In this document: one piece after another, positions 17,601-25,415 of the stretch
How positions within the stretch are numbered: position 1 is the first letter of the stretch
Layout of the letters: the number at the start of each line of letters is the position of its first letter
The notes under the pieces: model-generated
Told to the model about the DNA's origin: nothing
Databases searched by the model: none
What the model saw: the letters and a program-made list of their open reading frames with translations, nothing else
Assembly: GCA_024233135.1 (NCBI GenBank)
Contig: JACKPZ010000016.1
Coordinates: forward strand, 1 to 64,000
From: Akkermansiaceae bacterium
GTDB lineage: Bacteria > Verrucomicrobiota > Verrucomicrobiia > Verrucomicrobiales > Akkermansiaceae
Direction: 5' to 3'
Length of the DNA stretch: 64,000 nucleotides
Made by a program: the position numbers and the translations under genes

Positions 17601-17828
17601 GAGCAGGTTGTCGATGCCGTTGAGCTTCTGCTCGATGACCTGGGTCACGGTGTCCTGCACCGTCTGCGCGGAGGCGCCGGGATAGGTCGCGTTGATGGCG
17701 ATCTGCGGCGGGGCGATCGCCGGGTACTGGGAAACGGGGAGCTGCCGGATGGCGAGCAGCCCCGCCAGCATGATCATGATGGCGATGACCCACGCGAAGA
17801 TGGGACGGTGGATGAAGAACCTGGGCAT
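14682..17828 (-). CDS. RND efflux permease (AcrB/MexB type, HAE1 family)
   Basis: A 1,048-aa inner-membrane proton-driven exporter, the standard length for AcrB relatives. The start at 17828 gives MPRFFIHRPIFAWVIAI, the canonical N-terminus; the frame is open 40 codons above it without homology. Visible landmarks are the porter-domain segment LPVSQYPAIAPPQIAINA-type start, QNKLQLAIPSLPETVQRQGI, the TM4 proton-relay pair in GLLVDDAIVVVENVE (Asp about 407/408), and GLLTTVGLSTKNAILIIQF. It follows the outer-membrane factor and adaptor genes and forms a tripartite pump with them. A 161-bp gap with an inverted repeat separates it from the adaptor. Substrate range is unknown. Confidence 0.95.
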   Translation of the reverse strand: MPRFFIHRPIFAWVIAIMIMLAGLLAIRQLPVSQYPAIAPPQIAINATYPGASAQTVQDTVTQVIEQKLNGIDNLLYMSSSSDSAGAATITLTFQAGTDPNIAQVQTQNKLQLAIPSLPETVQRQGISVAKSTRNFLLVVGLVSEDGSLDRNALTDYLVSNVQDTISRLQGVGELQVFGSQNAMRIWLNPAKLHNYQLTTSDVTAALRAQNAQVSAGQFGGAPAAKGQQLNATITTRTLLKTPDQFAKIILKTNADGSTVSLGDVATCELGTENYETESFYRGKPVGALAVRLASGANALETETLIKEKMTELERYMPQGIQVVYPFDSTPFVRISIHEVIKTLLEAVVLVFLIMYLFLQNFRATLIPTIAVPVVLLGTMGILLVSGFSINTLTMFALVIVIGLLVDDAIVVVENVERIMTEEGLPPKEATIKSMSQITGALWGIVTVLTAVFLPMAFFGGSTGVIYRQFSITIISAMLLSVVVAMTLTPALCATMLKPVEQGHHLARRGFFGWFNRVFDAGRGNYEKLVSSTLRKPLRYLALYAGIVVCMGFLFVRIPTAFLPDEDQGFLISMVQLPAGATQDRTVKVLHEMNRYFEENEKDTVEGVITVAGFSFAGRGQNMGLAFIKLKDWKQRPSGDMHASAIAARAMGAFSKIKDGMVFVMSPPAVMELGQANGFDFMLQDRGGLGHEALMAARGQLLGMAAQNPKLMAVRPNGQEDTPQFKLEIDDQRAGALGISQADINSVLSSAWGSTYVNDFLDEGRVKKVFLQSAADFRMQPEDINQWYVRNNKGEMVPFSAFSTAHWQYGSPRLERYNGFSSVEIMGQPAPGVSTGVAMAEMENMAATLPDGIGFEWTGLSYEERNAGAQAPALYAISLLVVFLSVAALYESWTIPVVNLLMLPLGLVGAVAAVTLRHLHNDVYLQIGLLTTVGLSTKNAILIIQFIKAQMSQGVELVDATLNAVKIRLRPVIMTSLAFFFGTLPLAIASGAGAAAQNAIGTAVTGGLLSATFIDLIFIPFFFVLVSKMFRKRAPQPDTAAEALPAAG

Positions 17829-17860
17829 CGGAAAGGAGTGTTGGGGCGAGTCGGTCGGGA

Positions 17861-17957
17861 AACCGCTGATTGCGCTGACTTTGACTGATCTTACTGAAGG
17901 ATTCCGGAGGCCTGCCGAACTGTGGCCGGTTCCGGAAAACCAGTTCAATCAGCGGTT
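17861..17957. repeat. Nested inverted repeat between adaptor and permease genes
   Basis: AACCGCTGATT (17861-17871) and AATCAGCGGTT (17947-17957) are perfect 11-bp inverted repeats 75 bp apart; inside, CCGG/CCGG and GGCC/GGCC arms form a second stem. The right arm is followed by TTTCTCG, so it resembles a terminator if read on the plus strand. A TGACCCC-type motif directly abuts the adaptor stop codon (17977-17992). The whole gap may be a small inserted element or an mRNA-processing structure within the operon. Confidence 0.55.
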
Positions 17958-17989
17958 TTTCTCGTCGTCATTTGGTGAAAGGTCCGGGG

Positions 17990-19165
17990 TCAATGGCCGG
18001 CGGCGGCCGTGGCGGTCGCTCCGTTCGGATCGAAGGGCACGGCGGTCACCGGCGTGCCGGGCCGCGCCTTTTGCAGGCCCTCCATGATCACGCGGTCGCC
18101 GGGTTGCAGGCCGCCGCTGACGAGCCAGCTGTCACCGACGCTGCGCTCGGTCGTGAGGATGCGGGGTTCCACCTTGTCTTCGGCGCCGACGACCATCGCC
18201 AGCGGCTTGCCGGCGGGGTTGCGGGTGACGGCGCGCTGCGGCACGAGCATGCCATCGGGTTTCACACCTTCCTCGAGAATCGCGCGGACGAACATGCCGG
18301 GCAGGAGCTGGAGCTTCGGGTTCGGAAACGAGCTGCGCAGCGTGACCGAGCCGGTCGTTTCATCGACGAAGGCCTCGGTGAACTTGAGGGTGCCGGATTC
18401 CGGATAGGCGCTGCCGTCGTCGAGGATCAGGGTGACGGTCGCCTCGCGGTCCGCGCGCCGAATCTCACCGTCCTCGAGCGCGCGGCGCAGCTTGAGCATC
18501 TCGGCGCTCGACTGGGTGATATCGACGTAAACCGGATCGAGCGACTGGATCATCGCCAGCGGCGTCGCCTGGCCGGCGGTGACCAGCGCTCCGGTGGTGA
18601 CGAACGAGCGGCCGATGCGGCCGGAGATCGGCGCGGTGACCTGGGTGTATTCGAGGTTGATGCGGGCGGCCTCGAGGTTGGCCTTGGCGGAGGCGATCTC
18701 GGCCTCGGCGAGCTTCTGGGACGCGACGATGTCGTCGAGATCCTGCTGGCTGACGGCGTCGTCGTCCCGGAGCTGGCTGTAGCGTTCGGCCTTGAGCTGG
18801 ACGGGAACCAGGTTGGCCTCGGCCTTCGCCAAGGCGGCCTTGGAGGCTTCGAAGGATGCCTGGTAGGTCGCCGGGTCGATCTGATAGAGCAGGTCGCCGG
18901 CCTGGACGTCGGATCCTTCGGTGAAGTGGCGTTCGCGGATGATGCCGCCGACCTGCGGGCGGACTTCGGCGGTGAGCGAGGCGGCGACGCGGCCGGCGAG
19001 CTCGGTGCTGAGTTTCACGGGCTCGGCCTTCACGGTGAGCACGGAGACCTCCGGCGTGCCGCCCATCATCATGGCGGCGGCCGGCGCTTCTTTCTTGCCG
19101 CAGCCGGTGAGCAGCGAGCCGGCGAGCAGCAGGCCGGTGGCGGGAAGGTATCGGACAGGGAGCAT
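17990..19165 (-). CDS. RND efflux periplasmic adaptor (membrane fusion protein)
   Basis: A 391-aa lipoprotein-type adaptor from the ATG at 19165. The N-terminus ends in the lipobox LLTGC (Cys22). The order of domains is standard: a beta-barrel start (PEVSVLTVKAEPVKL), lipoyl half (GRVAASLTAEVRPQVGGII, EGSDVQAGDLLYQIDP), a helical hairpin (about 100-165), second lipoyl half (TQVTAPISGRIGRSFVTTGALV) and a membrane-proximal domain ending GDRVIMEGLQKARPGTPV. It links the permease to the outer-membrane factor. It lies 38 bp downstream of the outer-membrane factor gene. Confidence 0.93.
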   Translation of the reverse strand: MLPVRYLPATGLLLAGSLLTGCGKKEAPAAAMMMGGTPEVSVLTVKAEPVKLSTELAGRVAASLTAEVRPQVGGIIRERHFTEGSDVQAGDLLYQIDPATYQASFEASKAALAKAEANLVPVQLKAERYSQLRDDDAVSQQDLDDIVASQKLAEAEIASAKANLEAARINLEYTQVTAPISGRIGRSFVTTGALVTAGQATPLAMIQSLDPVYVDITQSSAEMLKLRRALEDGEIRRADREATVTLILDDGSAYPESGTLKFTEAFVDETTGSVTLRSSFPNPKLQLLPGMFVRAILEEGVKPDGMLVPQRAVTRNPAGKPLAMVVGAEDKVEPRILTTERSVGDSWLVSGGLQPGDRVIMEGLQKARPGTPVTAVPFDPNGATATAAAGH

Positions 19166-19203
19166 AGGGAGTCGGGCGGTTGTTGGATGGAAAAAGCGGA
19201 GGA

Positions 19204-20610
19204 TCACCATTCGCCGCCGAGGGCCTTGGCGAGGGAGACCGAGATGGCGAGGCGTTCGGCGCGGATCGCGTTGGCGGCGCGCTCGGCGTCGAGGCGGGTG
19301 CGCTCGGCATCGACCACGTCGAGGAAGCTGATTAGGCCGGCCTGGTATTGTTTGCTGGAGAGTTCGAAGGTCTTGCGGGCGGCGGCCGTGGCCTTGTCCT
19401 GGGCCTGATGGCGGCGGGCGAGGATGCTTCCCCCCTGCAGCGAGTCCTCGACCTCGCGGATGGCGTCGAGAACGATCTGGCGGTAGTCGGCCGAGGCCGC
19501 CTCATGGGCGGCGACGGCGGCGTCGCGCTGGGCGCGCAGGTTGCCGCGGCGGGTGAGCGGCACGCTGGCATCGGCACCGAGCGACCAGACCAGCGAGGAG
19601 GCTTCGAAGAGGTTGCTGAACACCGCGGAGTCGAGACCGCCCGAGGCGTTGATCCGGAACGACGGATAGAACGCGGCGGTGGCGACGCCGATGTCTGCAT
19701 TGGCGGCGGCCACGCGATGCTCGGCGGCGCGGATGTCGGGGCGCTGGCGCAGCAGCGCGGAGGGGACGGACACCGGGAAGGCCGGCGGATTCGGCAGGCT
19801 GGCATTCTCGGACACCGCGGATCCGGTGGCGACCGAGCCGCACAACACGGCGAGCGCGTTGACGAGCTGCGAGCGCTGCTGGTCGAGCTGGATCCGGTCG
19901 GCCTCGGCCGAGGCGACCTCGTTCTCCGCCCGCGAGTAGTCGAGGCCGCTGAGGGTGCCGGCCTCGCGGCGTTTTCCGAGCAGGTCGAGCGACTTGCGGC
20001 GGATTTCCAAGGTTTCATCGAGCACCTTGCGGTCGGCATCGACGGCCCGCAGCGCCCAATACGTCTGGGCGACTTCGCCGGCGATGCTGAGGCGCATCGC
20101 GTTGAGCGACTCGGTGGCGGCTCCTTCCGAGGCCTCGGCCGCCTCGACCTGGCGCCGCACCTTGCCCCAAACGTCGAGTTCATACGACATGTCCGCCGGG
20201 ATCGAGAAGCTGTTCATGATGGTGGTGCCCCCCCCCGGCATGCGGATCCGCATCTTCGAGCGGTCGCCACCGGCGCCGAGGTCGATCTCCGGGAAATACA
20301 AGGTGCGCGCCGCGCGGCTCAGCGCCCGAGCCTGGGCGACGCTCGCCGCCGCGCTCTTGAGGTTCTGGTTTCCCGCGAGGGCGCGCTCGACGAGCGAATT
20401 GAGCGTCGGGTCGCGATAGACCCGCCACCACGAGCGGGCAAGCGGTTGCGAGCCGGGAGACTGGCGTTTCCAACTCACGCCACCTTGCGAAAATGAAGCG
20501 GGAAGCTCCATCGCCGGTGTCTGGTGGTCCGGGCCGACGGGGGTGCATGCCGCCAGAATCATCGTGGCGACAGGAAACGCGGAGTGGCGGAAAAGGGCGG
20601 ACGGCGTCAT
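19204..20610 (-). CDS. RND efflux outer-membrane factor (NodT/OprM family)
   Basis: A 468-aa TolC-like channel lipoprotein. The ATG at 20610 gives a short N-terminus with lipobox ILAAC (Cys22); a TTG 6 codons upstream is possible. The family marks are present in order: CTPVGPDHQTP, the first half-repeat (NQNLKSAAASVAQARA), AQTYWALRA, RRKSLDLLGKRREAGTLSGLD-type and, in the second half, RQRPDIRAAEHRVAAANADIGVA and FELSSKQYQAGLISFLDVVDAER. It is the first gene of the pump operon, the reverse of the common adaptor-permease-channel order, and is read divergently from a TetR regulator. Confidence 0.93.
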   Translation of the reverse strand: MTPSALFRHSAFPVATMILAACTPVGPDHQTPAMELPASFSQGGVSWKRQSPGSQPLARSWWRVYRDPTLNSLVERALAGNQNLKSAAASVAQARALSRAARTLYFPEIDLGAGGDRSKMRIRMPGGGTTIMNSFSIPADMSYELDVWGKVRRQVEAAEASEGAATESLNAMRLSIAGEVAQTYWALRAVDADRKVLDETLEIRRKSLDLLGKRREAGTLSGLDYSRAENEVASAEADRIQLDQQRSQLVNALAVLCGSVATGSAVSENASLPNPPAFPVSVPSALLRQRPDIRAAEHRVAAANADIGVATAAFYPSFRINASGGLDSAVFSNLFEASSLVWSLGADASVPLTRRGNLRAQRDAAVAAHEAASADYRQIVLDAIREVEDSLQGGSILARRHQAQDKATAAARKTFELSSKQYQAGLISFLDVVDAERTRLDAERAANAIRAERLAISVSLAKALGGEW

Positions 20611-20640
20611 GAGGCGGCGGGAAATCAAGACGACATTTCT

Positions 20641-20668
20641 CTTGCATGCAAGCGATTACTTGCAAAAG
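20641..20668. promoter_or_regulatory. Candidate TetR operator between pump operon and regulator
   Basis: CTTGCATGCAAG (20641-20652) is a perfect 12-bp palindrome, and a third CTTGCA half-site (CTTGCAA at 20659-20665) follows 18 bp on. It sits in the 66-bp divergent spacer, starting 30 bp past the channel gene ATG and ending 8 bp before the regulator ATG. Position and dyad size fit a TetR-family operator that controls both directions. Confidence 0.65.
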
Positions 20669-20676
20669 TTTCGGGC

Positions 20677-21297
20677 ATGGATTCCGCCTCCCCCAAACCC
20701 GACAAGAAACCCAAGCCCAGCCGCAGCGAGGTCACCCGCCGGAAGATCATCGACGCGGCCCGCGCGGAATTCGGCGACCGTGGCATCGGAGCCGCCACCA
20801 CCCGCGGCATCGCCGAGCGGGCGGGCTGCAACGAAGTGACCTTGTTCCGGCATTTCGAATCGAAGCAGGGTCTGCTTGCGGCGGTGGTGCAGGGGACTTC
20901 GGACGAATTCCGCTGCGTGTGCGAGTGCGATGGCGACCTGAGCGGGGACCTGCGCAAGGACCTTGAGAGTTTCGCGATCGTCTACAACCGTTCGATGGAG
21001 CAGTGCGAGGGGATGTGCCGGGCATTGATCGGCGAAAGCCGGCAGCGTCCCCTGCTCTACAAGGAGTTGATCGGCGACGTGTTGAAACCCTATCACCGGA
21101 GCATCGCCCGCTATTTGGAGAAACGAAAGGCGGACGGCATGGTCCGCGCGGACCTGAACGGGATGGCCTTCGCCGAAATCTTCACCTCCTCGCTGATGGG
21201 CGGGCTGCTGCGGCGGAGCTCCGGACTGTCGGATCTTGATCGCGACGAATGGATCGCCGCCACGGTGGATCTCTTCGTCAGAGGATTGGCGGAGTAA
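20677..21297 (+). CDS. TetR/AcrR-family transcriptional regulator
   Basis: A 206-aa regulator from the ATG at 20677; the frame is open 51 codons upstream through the operator and the channel gene, so that part is not used. Residues about 15-62 form the TetR helix-turn-helix: RRKIIDAARAEFGDRGIGAAT, TRGIAERAGCNEVTLFRHFESKQGLL. The C-terminal ligand-binding half has no assigned specificity. It is divergent from the RND operon and probably represses it until a pump substrate binds. The purE gene follows 43 bp later on the same strand and could be co-transcribed. Confidence 0.9.
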   Translation: MDSASPKPDKKPKPSRSEVTRRKIIDAARAEFGDRGIGAATTRGIAERAGCNEVTLFRHFESKQGLLAAVVQGTSDEFRCVCECDGDLSGDLRKDLESFAIVYNRSMEQCEGMCRALIGESRQRPLLYKELIGDVLKPYHRSIARYLEKRKADGMVRADLNGMAFAEIFTSSLMGGLLRRSSGLSDLDRDEWIAATVDLFVRGLAE

Positions 21298-21340
21298 GCG
21301 CGGTTGACGGACGGCGGGTGCATCTGCAAGTTCCGCGCGC

Positions 21341-21841
21341 ATGAGTGACACACCTGTTGTTGGCATCGTCATGGGCAGCGCATCCGACTGGCCCATCATG
21401 GAACACGCGGCGCGCACGCTTCGCGATTTCGGAATCCCGTGGCAGGCGGAAGTGGCCAGCGCCCACCGCTCGCTCGACAAGCTCCAAGGTTTCGTCGGCC
21501 CCGCCCGCCAGAACGGCCTCAAGGCGATCATCGCCGGTGCCGGCGCCGCGGCGCACCTGGCCGGCGTCACCGCCGCCATCACCGACATCCCGGTGCTCGC
21601 CGTGCCGATCGACTCGACCTCGCTCAAGGGCCTCGACGCCCTGCTCGCGATGGTTCAGATGCCCGGCGGCATCCCGGTGGCCACCTTCGCCATCGGCAAG
21701 GCCGGCGCGGTGAACGCGGCTCTCTTCGCCGTCGCCATGCTCGCCAACGAGGACCCCGCCATCGCCGAGAAGCTCGCCGCCTTCCGCAAGAAACAGAGCG
21801 AGAAGGTCAAGGCCGCCACGCTGCCGCCGCTCGGCGATTGA
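21341..21841 (+). CDS. purE: 5-(carboxyamino)imidazole ribonucleotide mutase PurE
   Basis: A 166-aa class I PurE, the cytoplasmic enzyme that converts N5-CAIR to CAIR in purine synthesis. The diagnostic motifs are all present: GIVMGSASDWPIM at the start, SAHRS (about residue 42), AGAGAAAHLAGV, and SLKGLDALLAMVQMPGGIPVA with AIGKAGAVNAAL. Length is normal. The partner purK is not in the window. The gene ends in a good intrinsic terminator. Confidence 0.95.
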   Translation: MSDTPVVGIVMGSASDWPIMEHAARTLRDFGIPWQAEVASAHRSLDKLQGFVGPARQNGLKAIIAGAGAAAHLAGVTAAITDIPVLAVPIDSTSLKGLDALLAMVQMPGGIPVATFAIGKAGAVNAALFAVAMLANEDPAIAEKLAAFRKKQSEKVKAATLPPLGD

Positions 21842-21874
21842 GCCCGGACTCCGACACGAAACTTCCACTCCATC

Positions 21875-21915
21875 CACCGCGCGGACCTGTTGAGGCCGCG
21901 CGGTGTTTTCGTTTC
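21875..21915 (+). terminator. Intrinsic terminator of purE
   Basis: CACCGCGCGG (21875-21884) and CCGCGCGGTG (21896-21905) make a perfect 10-bp stem with an 11-nt loop, followed by TTTTCGTTTC. It starts 33 bp after the purE stop. Confidence 0.85.
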
Positions 21916-22130
21916 ATGGCCGGAACCCTCGCTGGTTCTTACGCTTACCACAGCCCCTCGCCCTGCGGAACATCCCCCGCATCCAAACACCTTGTTTTCA
22001 CCCGCGACTTCAACGGATCATCGGTGCGGCCGCATCGATGATTTGCATGCGAAGCGCCGGGCCGGGTCCGATTTCGCGAGAGAGGAACGCGGTGGGTGAG
22101 CGGATCTGTGAGCGCAATGCTCGCGCCCAA

Positions 22131-22146
22131 CCCGCGGATCCGCGGG
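22131..22146. repeat. 16-bp perfect palindrome in the purE-yebC spacer
   Basis: CCCGCGGATCCGCGGG is self-complementary. The spacer from 21916 to 22313 otherwise shows no gene, RNA or recognisable promoter. The role of the palindrome is unknown; it might be an operator. Confidence 0.4.
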
Positions 22147-22313
22147 GTGAGGGTGGTTCGCAGGATCTCCAAGGTTCACGAGCGGCGGACGATCGAGGAA
22201 TTCGAAGATATGGTGGTCCATTGGACGACTTCTCCGGAACTCCATGGTGGATCGATGGTTGCGCTTCGCGGGGGCTCTGGTTGAATCCGCCTCCGAAAAC
22301 CATCACGCAGAAC

Positions 22314-23024
22314 ATGGGAAGAGCCTTTGAATGCCGCCGCCGTGCCAAGGAATCGCGTTGGGCCACGATGTCCAAGGTGTTTCCGAAGCTCGCCAAGTCG
22401 ATCACCCTGGCCGCCAAGGACGGTGGTCCGGATCCGGAAACGAACGCCCGCCTGCGGGTGGCGATCGCCAACGCGAAGGCGCAGAACTTGTCGCGGGAAA
22501 ACATCGACGCCGCGATCAAACGCGCGGCGGGCAAGGATGCCTCGGAGATTTCCGAAGTGACCTACGAGGGCAAAGGTCCGCACGGCTCGCAGTTCTTCAT
22601 CGAGGTGGCCACCGACAACACCAACCGCTCGGTCACCAACATCAAGACCATCTTCAACAAGAACGGCGGCCAGATGCTCAACTCCGGTGCGCTCGACTTC
22701 ATGTTCTCGCGCAAGTCGGTCATCGAGTTTCCCGTGCCGGAAGGCAAGGACCTTGAGGAGATCGAGCTCGAACTCATCGACTCCGGGCTCGAGGAAATGT
22801 CCGTGGATGACGGCGTTGTTTCCGTCATCGGCGACTACACCGCTTTCGCGCAACTCTGCCAGGCGGTGGAAAACCTCGGCATCGAGGCGACCAAGAGCAC
22901 CTTGCAGCGCCTGCCGAACCAACCGATCGAGCTGACTGAAGAACAGATGGTCGAGGTGGAAACCATCGTCGACAAGCTGGAGGACGACGACGACGTGCAG
23001 GCGGTCTATACGAACCTCGCCTGA
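22314..23024 (+). CDS. YebC/PmpR-family protein
   Basis: A 236-aa member of the YebC/PmpR (TACO1) family. Some members act as DNA-binding regulators; others help ribosomes through difficult stretches such as polyproline. The start at 22314 gives MGRAFECRRRAKESRW, typical of the MGRAFE-type branch seen in Bacteroidetes, Chlamydiae and Verrucomicrobiota. Further landmarks are the GGPDPETNARLR segment, NLSRENIDAAIKRA, YEGKGPHGSQFFIEVATDN and LNSGALDFMF. The frame is open 137 codons upstream without homology. It converges with the next gene 12 bp away. Confidence 0.92.
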   Translation: MGRAFECRRRAKESRWATMSKVFPKLAKSITLAAKDGGPDPETNARLRVAIANAKAQNLSRENIDAAIKRAAGKDASEISEVTYEGKGPHGSQFFIEVATDNTNRSVTNIKTIFNKNGGQMLNSGALDFMFSRKSVIEFPVPEGKDLEEIELELIDSGLEEMSVDDGVVSVIGDYTAFAQLCQAVENLGIEATKSTLQRLPNQPIELTEEQMVEVETIVDKLEDDDDVQAVYTNLA

Positions 23025-23047
23025 GCGGGCCTGGCTCAGTTGTTTTT
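23020..23047 (+). terminator. Compact terminator overlapping both convergent stops
   Basis: CTGAGC (23021-23026, including the yebC stop TGA) pairs with GCTCAG (23034-23039, covering the stop of the opposite gene), and TTGTTTTTCT follows. It acts on the plus strand, with the T-run lying in the last codons of the opposing gene. Confidence 0.7.
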
Positions 23048-24739
23048 CTCCGCGATCTTTTTCTCCAGCCGTTCGAGATCGTCCGGGGTGACGCCGAAGG
23101 TCGCCTTGGTGCGCAGCAGTTCGAGGGCCTTTTCATAAGCGCCCGCTTGTTCGAGCACATCGGCCGCCGCGGCGCGGAAGTATCCCCAGTGGATGCGGTG
23201 GCTTTCCTCGGTCATGCGGAGCTGGCGCATGAGCATTTCGAGGCGCCGGATCTCCACCATGCCGGCGGCGGGCCCGCGGACGTGGGCGAGCGCGATGGCG
23301 TAGCGGCCTTTGCACGCGACGTCGGCGAGAGCGAAGTGACCGGTCGGCAGCTCGCGGGCGGGTTTGAGTTTCTCGTTGGTTTCGAGGAAGGTCTTGAACA
23401 CCGGGGGCCACATCTCCTGCTGGCGTTTGATGATGGAGTCCCAGTTTCCATCGTGCAGGTCGTGGTCGTGGAGTTCCCAGATCGCGCGGGCGTTCGCCGG
23501 GTATTGGCGGAGCACGTCACCGCACAATGTGTCGGGCGAGTGCCAGACGAACGAGCGGCGCGCCGAGAGAACGATGCACGGCAGCAGGATCAACGTGGCG
23601 ACCCAGCGCGGCGAGCCGCCGCCGGGCAGGCGGCTCCACAAGGCCGCGAGCAGCACCGCGGCGCCGAGGCAGAACCACGGCATGCCCGGATAGATCCGGT
23701 ATTCCGGCATGAACTCGGGGATCACATACATCACCCGGAACAGGATGGTCGCGACGAACAGGAACAGGCAGACACCGAAGATCCGCGTGCTCTTCCGCCA
23801 TGTGAGGAACAGGCTGAAGGCGGTGAGTCCGAGCATCGCCGCGGCGGCCCACATCGCGCCGCTGTCGGCGATTCCGAACCAGCCGTCTCCGGGTTTCACG
23901 AGAGTCTCGGCGATCTGATGGTCCGAGCAGAGTTTCACCGGAATGACGGCGCGCCATGCGAACTCCCAGAAGACCCGCGCGAGCGTGTAGGCATGGCCGA
24001 TGAATCGCGGCTCGCCCCAGTTCGTCTGCGCGTAGTGCCACCATTTCGGGAGCAGTCCGACGAGCCACAGCGCGACAACACCAAGCACCAGCGCACCGCC
24101 GGCCCAAGGTGCCCAGCGGCGTGCGTTGCGGCGATGCTCCGGCGTCAGCGAAACCAACGTCACCATGCCCACCATCATTGCCGCGTGGAAAAACCCGGGA
24201 CCTTTCGACGCGGTGGCACCGTAGAACGCGGCGATCGCCGGGCCGAGCAGCCAGAAACCACCGCCCTGCAGGAAACGCAGCACCGCCCAGCACGCGAGCA
24301 GCGAGAACAAGGTGACCCATGCGAGGTCCTGGCAGCGCGCGTAGTTCGGGATCTCGCTGCAAAGCGGATGCACCGCGAAGAGCAGCGCCGCGAACAAGGC
24401 CGTGCCCTCCGCCGCTTTTCCTCTGAGGAAATCCCGCGCGAACGCAAACAACGCGCAGGCCGCCGCGGTGTGCAGCAGCCAGTTCACCGCATGAAAGCCC
24501 ATCGGCGACATGCCGAAGAGCCGGTATTGCGCGATGTAACCCAGGCGCGTCCACACCAGCGCGATGCCGCTCGGCAGCTCGCCGTTGCGGATGCCTTCGT
24601 TGTCGCGGATGGCCGTGATGTCATCCATGTAGAACACGGACCCAAGACACCACAGGTGGGCCACGGCCGCGGCGGCGACAATGGCAAGCCATGGCAGGAA
24701 ACGCGCTGCCTTCCCGCGCGCGGCATCTTCAGACGACAT
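23036..24739 (-). CDS. Polytopic membrane protein, TMTC/DUF1736-like glycosyltransferase
   Basis: A 567-aa inner-membrane protein with about 10-11 hydrophobic segments in residues 13-390, then a soluble tail of about 170 residues. YMDDITAIRDNEGIRNG (about residues 37-53) contains the acidic pair in the first extracytoplasmic loop typical of GT-C transferases, and the layout (NWLLHTAAACALF, ALLFAVHPLCSEIPNYA) follows the O-mannosyltransferase-like TMTC family, which uses lipid-linked sugar. The tail has one TPR-like pair near the end (AGAYEKALELLRTKATFG). It probably glycosylates exported proteins or lipids; substrate unknown. It is the third gene of a possible phoH-downstream cluster (gaps 71 and 53 bp). 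Confidence 0.75.
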   Translation of the reverse strand: MSSEDAARGKAARFLPWLAIVAAAAVAHLWCLGSVFYMDDITAIRDNEGIRNGELPSGIALVWTRLGYIAQYRLFGMSPMGFHAVNWLLHTAAACALFAFARDFLRGKAAEGTALFAALLFAVHPLCSEIPNYARCQDLAWVTLFSLLACWAVLRFLQGGGFWLLGPAIAAFYGATASKGPGFFHAAMMVGMVTLVSLTPEHRRNARRWAPWAGGALVLGVVALWLVGLLPKWWHYAQTNWGEPRFIGHAYTLARVFWEFAWRAVIPVKLCSDHQIAETLVKPGDGWFGIADSGAMWAAAAMLGLTAFSLFLTWRKSTRIFGVCLFLFVATILFRVMYVIPEFMPEYRIYPGMPWFCLGAAVLLAALWSRLPGGGSPRWVATLILLPCIVLSARRSFVWHSPDTLCGDVLRQYPANARAIWELHDHDLHDGNWDSIIKRQQEMWPPVFKTFLETNEKLKPARELPTGHFALADVACKGRYAIALAHVRGPAAGMVEIRRLEMLMRQLRMTEESHRIHWGYFRAAAADVLEQAGAYEKALELLRTKATFGVTPDDLERLEKKIAEKNN

Positions 24740-24792
24740 GGCGCATCCTAACCGTCACCCGCGGGTCCGGCGCAATCCCGAAACGGATGACC

Positions 24793-25344
24793 TCAGTTCC
24801 AGCCGGTGAACATCTTCACCAGCAACGCGCCTTCCTCCAGTTTCCAGATTTCGACATGTAGCATGTCACCGACGGGCGATGCGCAGCTCAGCATTTGGAC
24901 CGGCTCCGCGCCGCCGGTCCAAGTCGATTGGAATCCGCCATATTGCGGGTTTCCCGGCACAAAGGTCGCGGCACCGACCGGCCAGACGTTCCATCCGTTG
25001 ATCAAGGGGTCGCCCGGGCCGGGCTTCGCCGGGGCCGTACGTGATCTCACCGGGAGCCCGGAAACGAAAGATACGAGATCGCCAGGGAGCATCTCGAACA
25101 TCGTCGAGGCGCCGCGGTCCGGCTTCCATGGCCATGCGTCGCCGCGGCACTGGATGTGGACGGCCGACGGCGGCAGGCGGATGCCGTGTTCCTGTTCCGC
25201 CCGGGCCCGTGGATCGGACGGCGGGGGCGGCTTGGGCCAGACGGTGAAAGCCAGCCACCCGATCACGAGAGTGGTCGCGATCACGGCGAGGATCCACCGT
25301 TTCGGCGAACCCTCCGGCGGCGGCTGTTCCGTTTCAACGGGCAT
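24793..25344 (-). CDS. Small single-pass membrane-anchored protein of unknown function
   Basis: A 183-aa protein from the ATG at 25344; a GTG at 25419 would add 25 residues. One transmembrane segment is visible near the N-terminus (WILAVIATTLVIGWLAFTVW), so most of the protein lies outside the cytoplasm. The soluble part (IRLPPSAVHIQCRGDAW, FEMLPGDLVSFVSGLP) is not recognised; similar PPSA-x-x-I-x-C-x-G-x-x-W openings occur in other small exported proteins of unknown role. It follows the PhoH gene by 71 bp and precedes the glycosyltransferase by 53 bp. Confidence 0.7.
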   Translation of the reverse strand: MPVETEQPPPEGSPKRWILAVIATTLVIGWLAFTVWPKPPPPSDPRARAEQEHGIRLPPSAVHIQCRGDAWPWKPDRGASTMFEMLPGDLVSFVSGLPVRSRTAPAKPGPGDPLINGWNVWPVGAATFVPGNPQYGGFQSTWTGGAEPVQMLSCASPVGDMLHVEIWKLEEGALLVKMFTGWN

Positions 25345-25415
25345 GATGATGCGGATGACGCATTCGCCGCGTCCTTTCTGTCGGGACCGAAACCAGCCAG
25401 GGAATCCGGCCCCGC

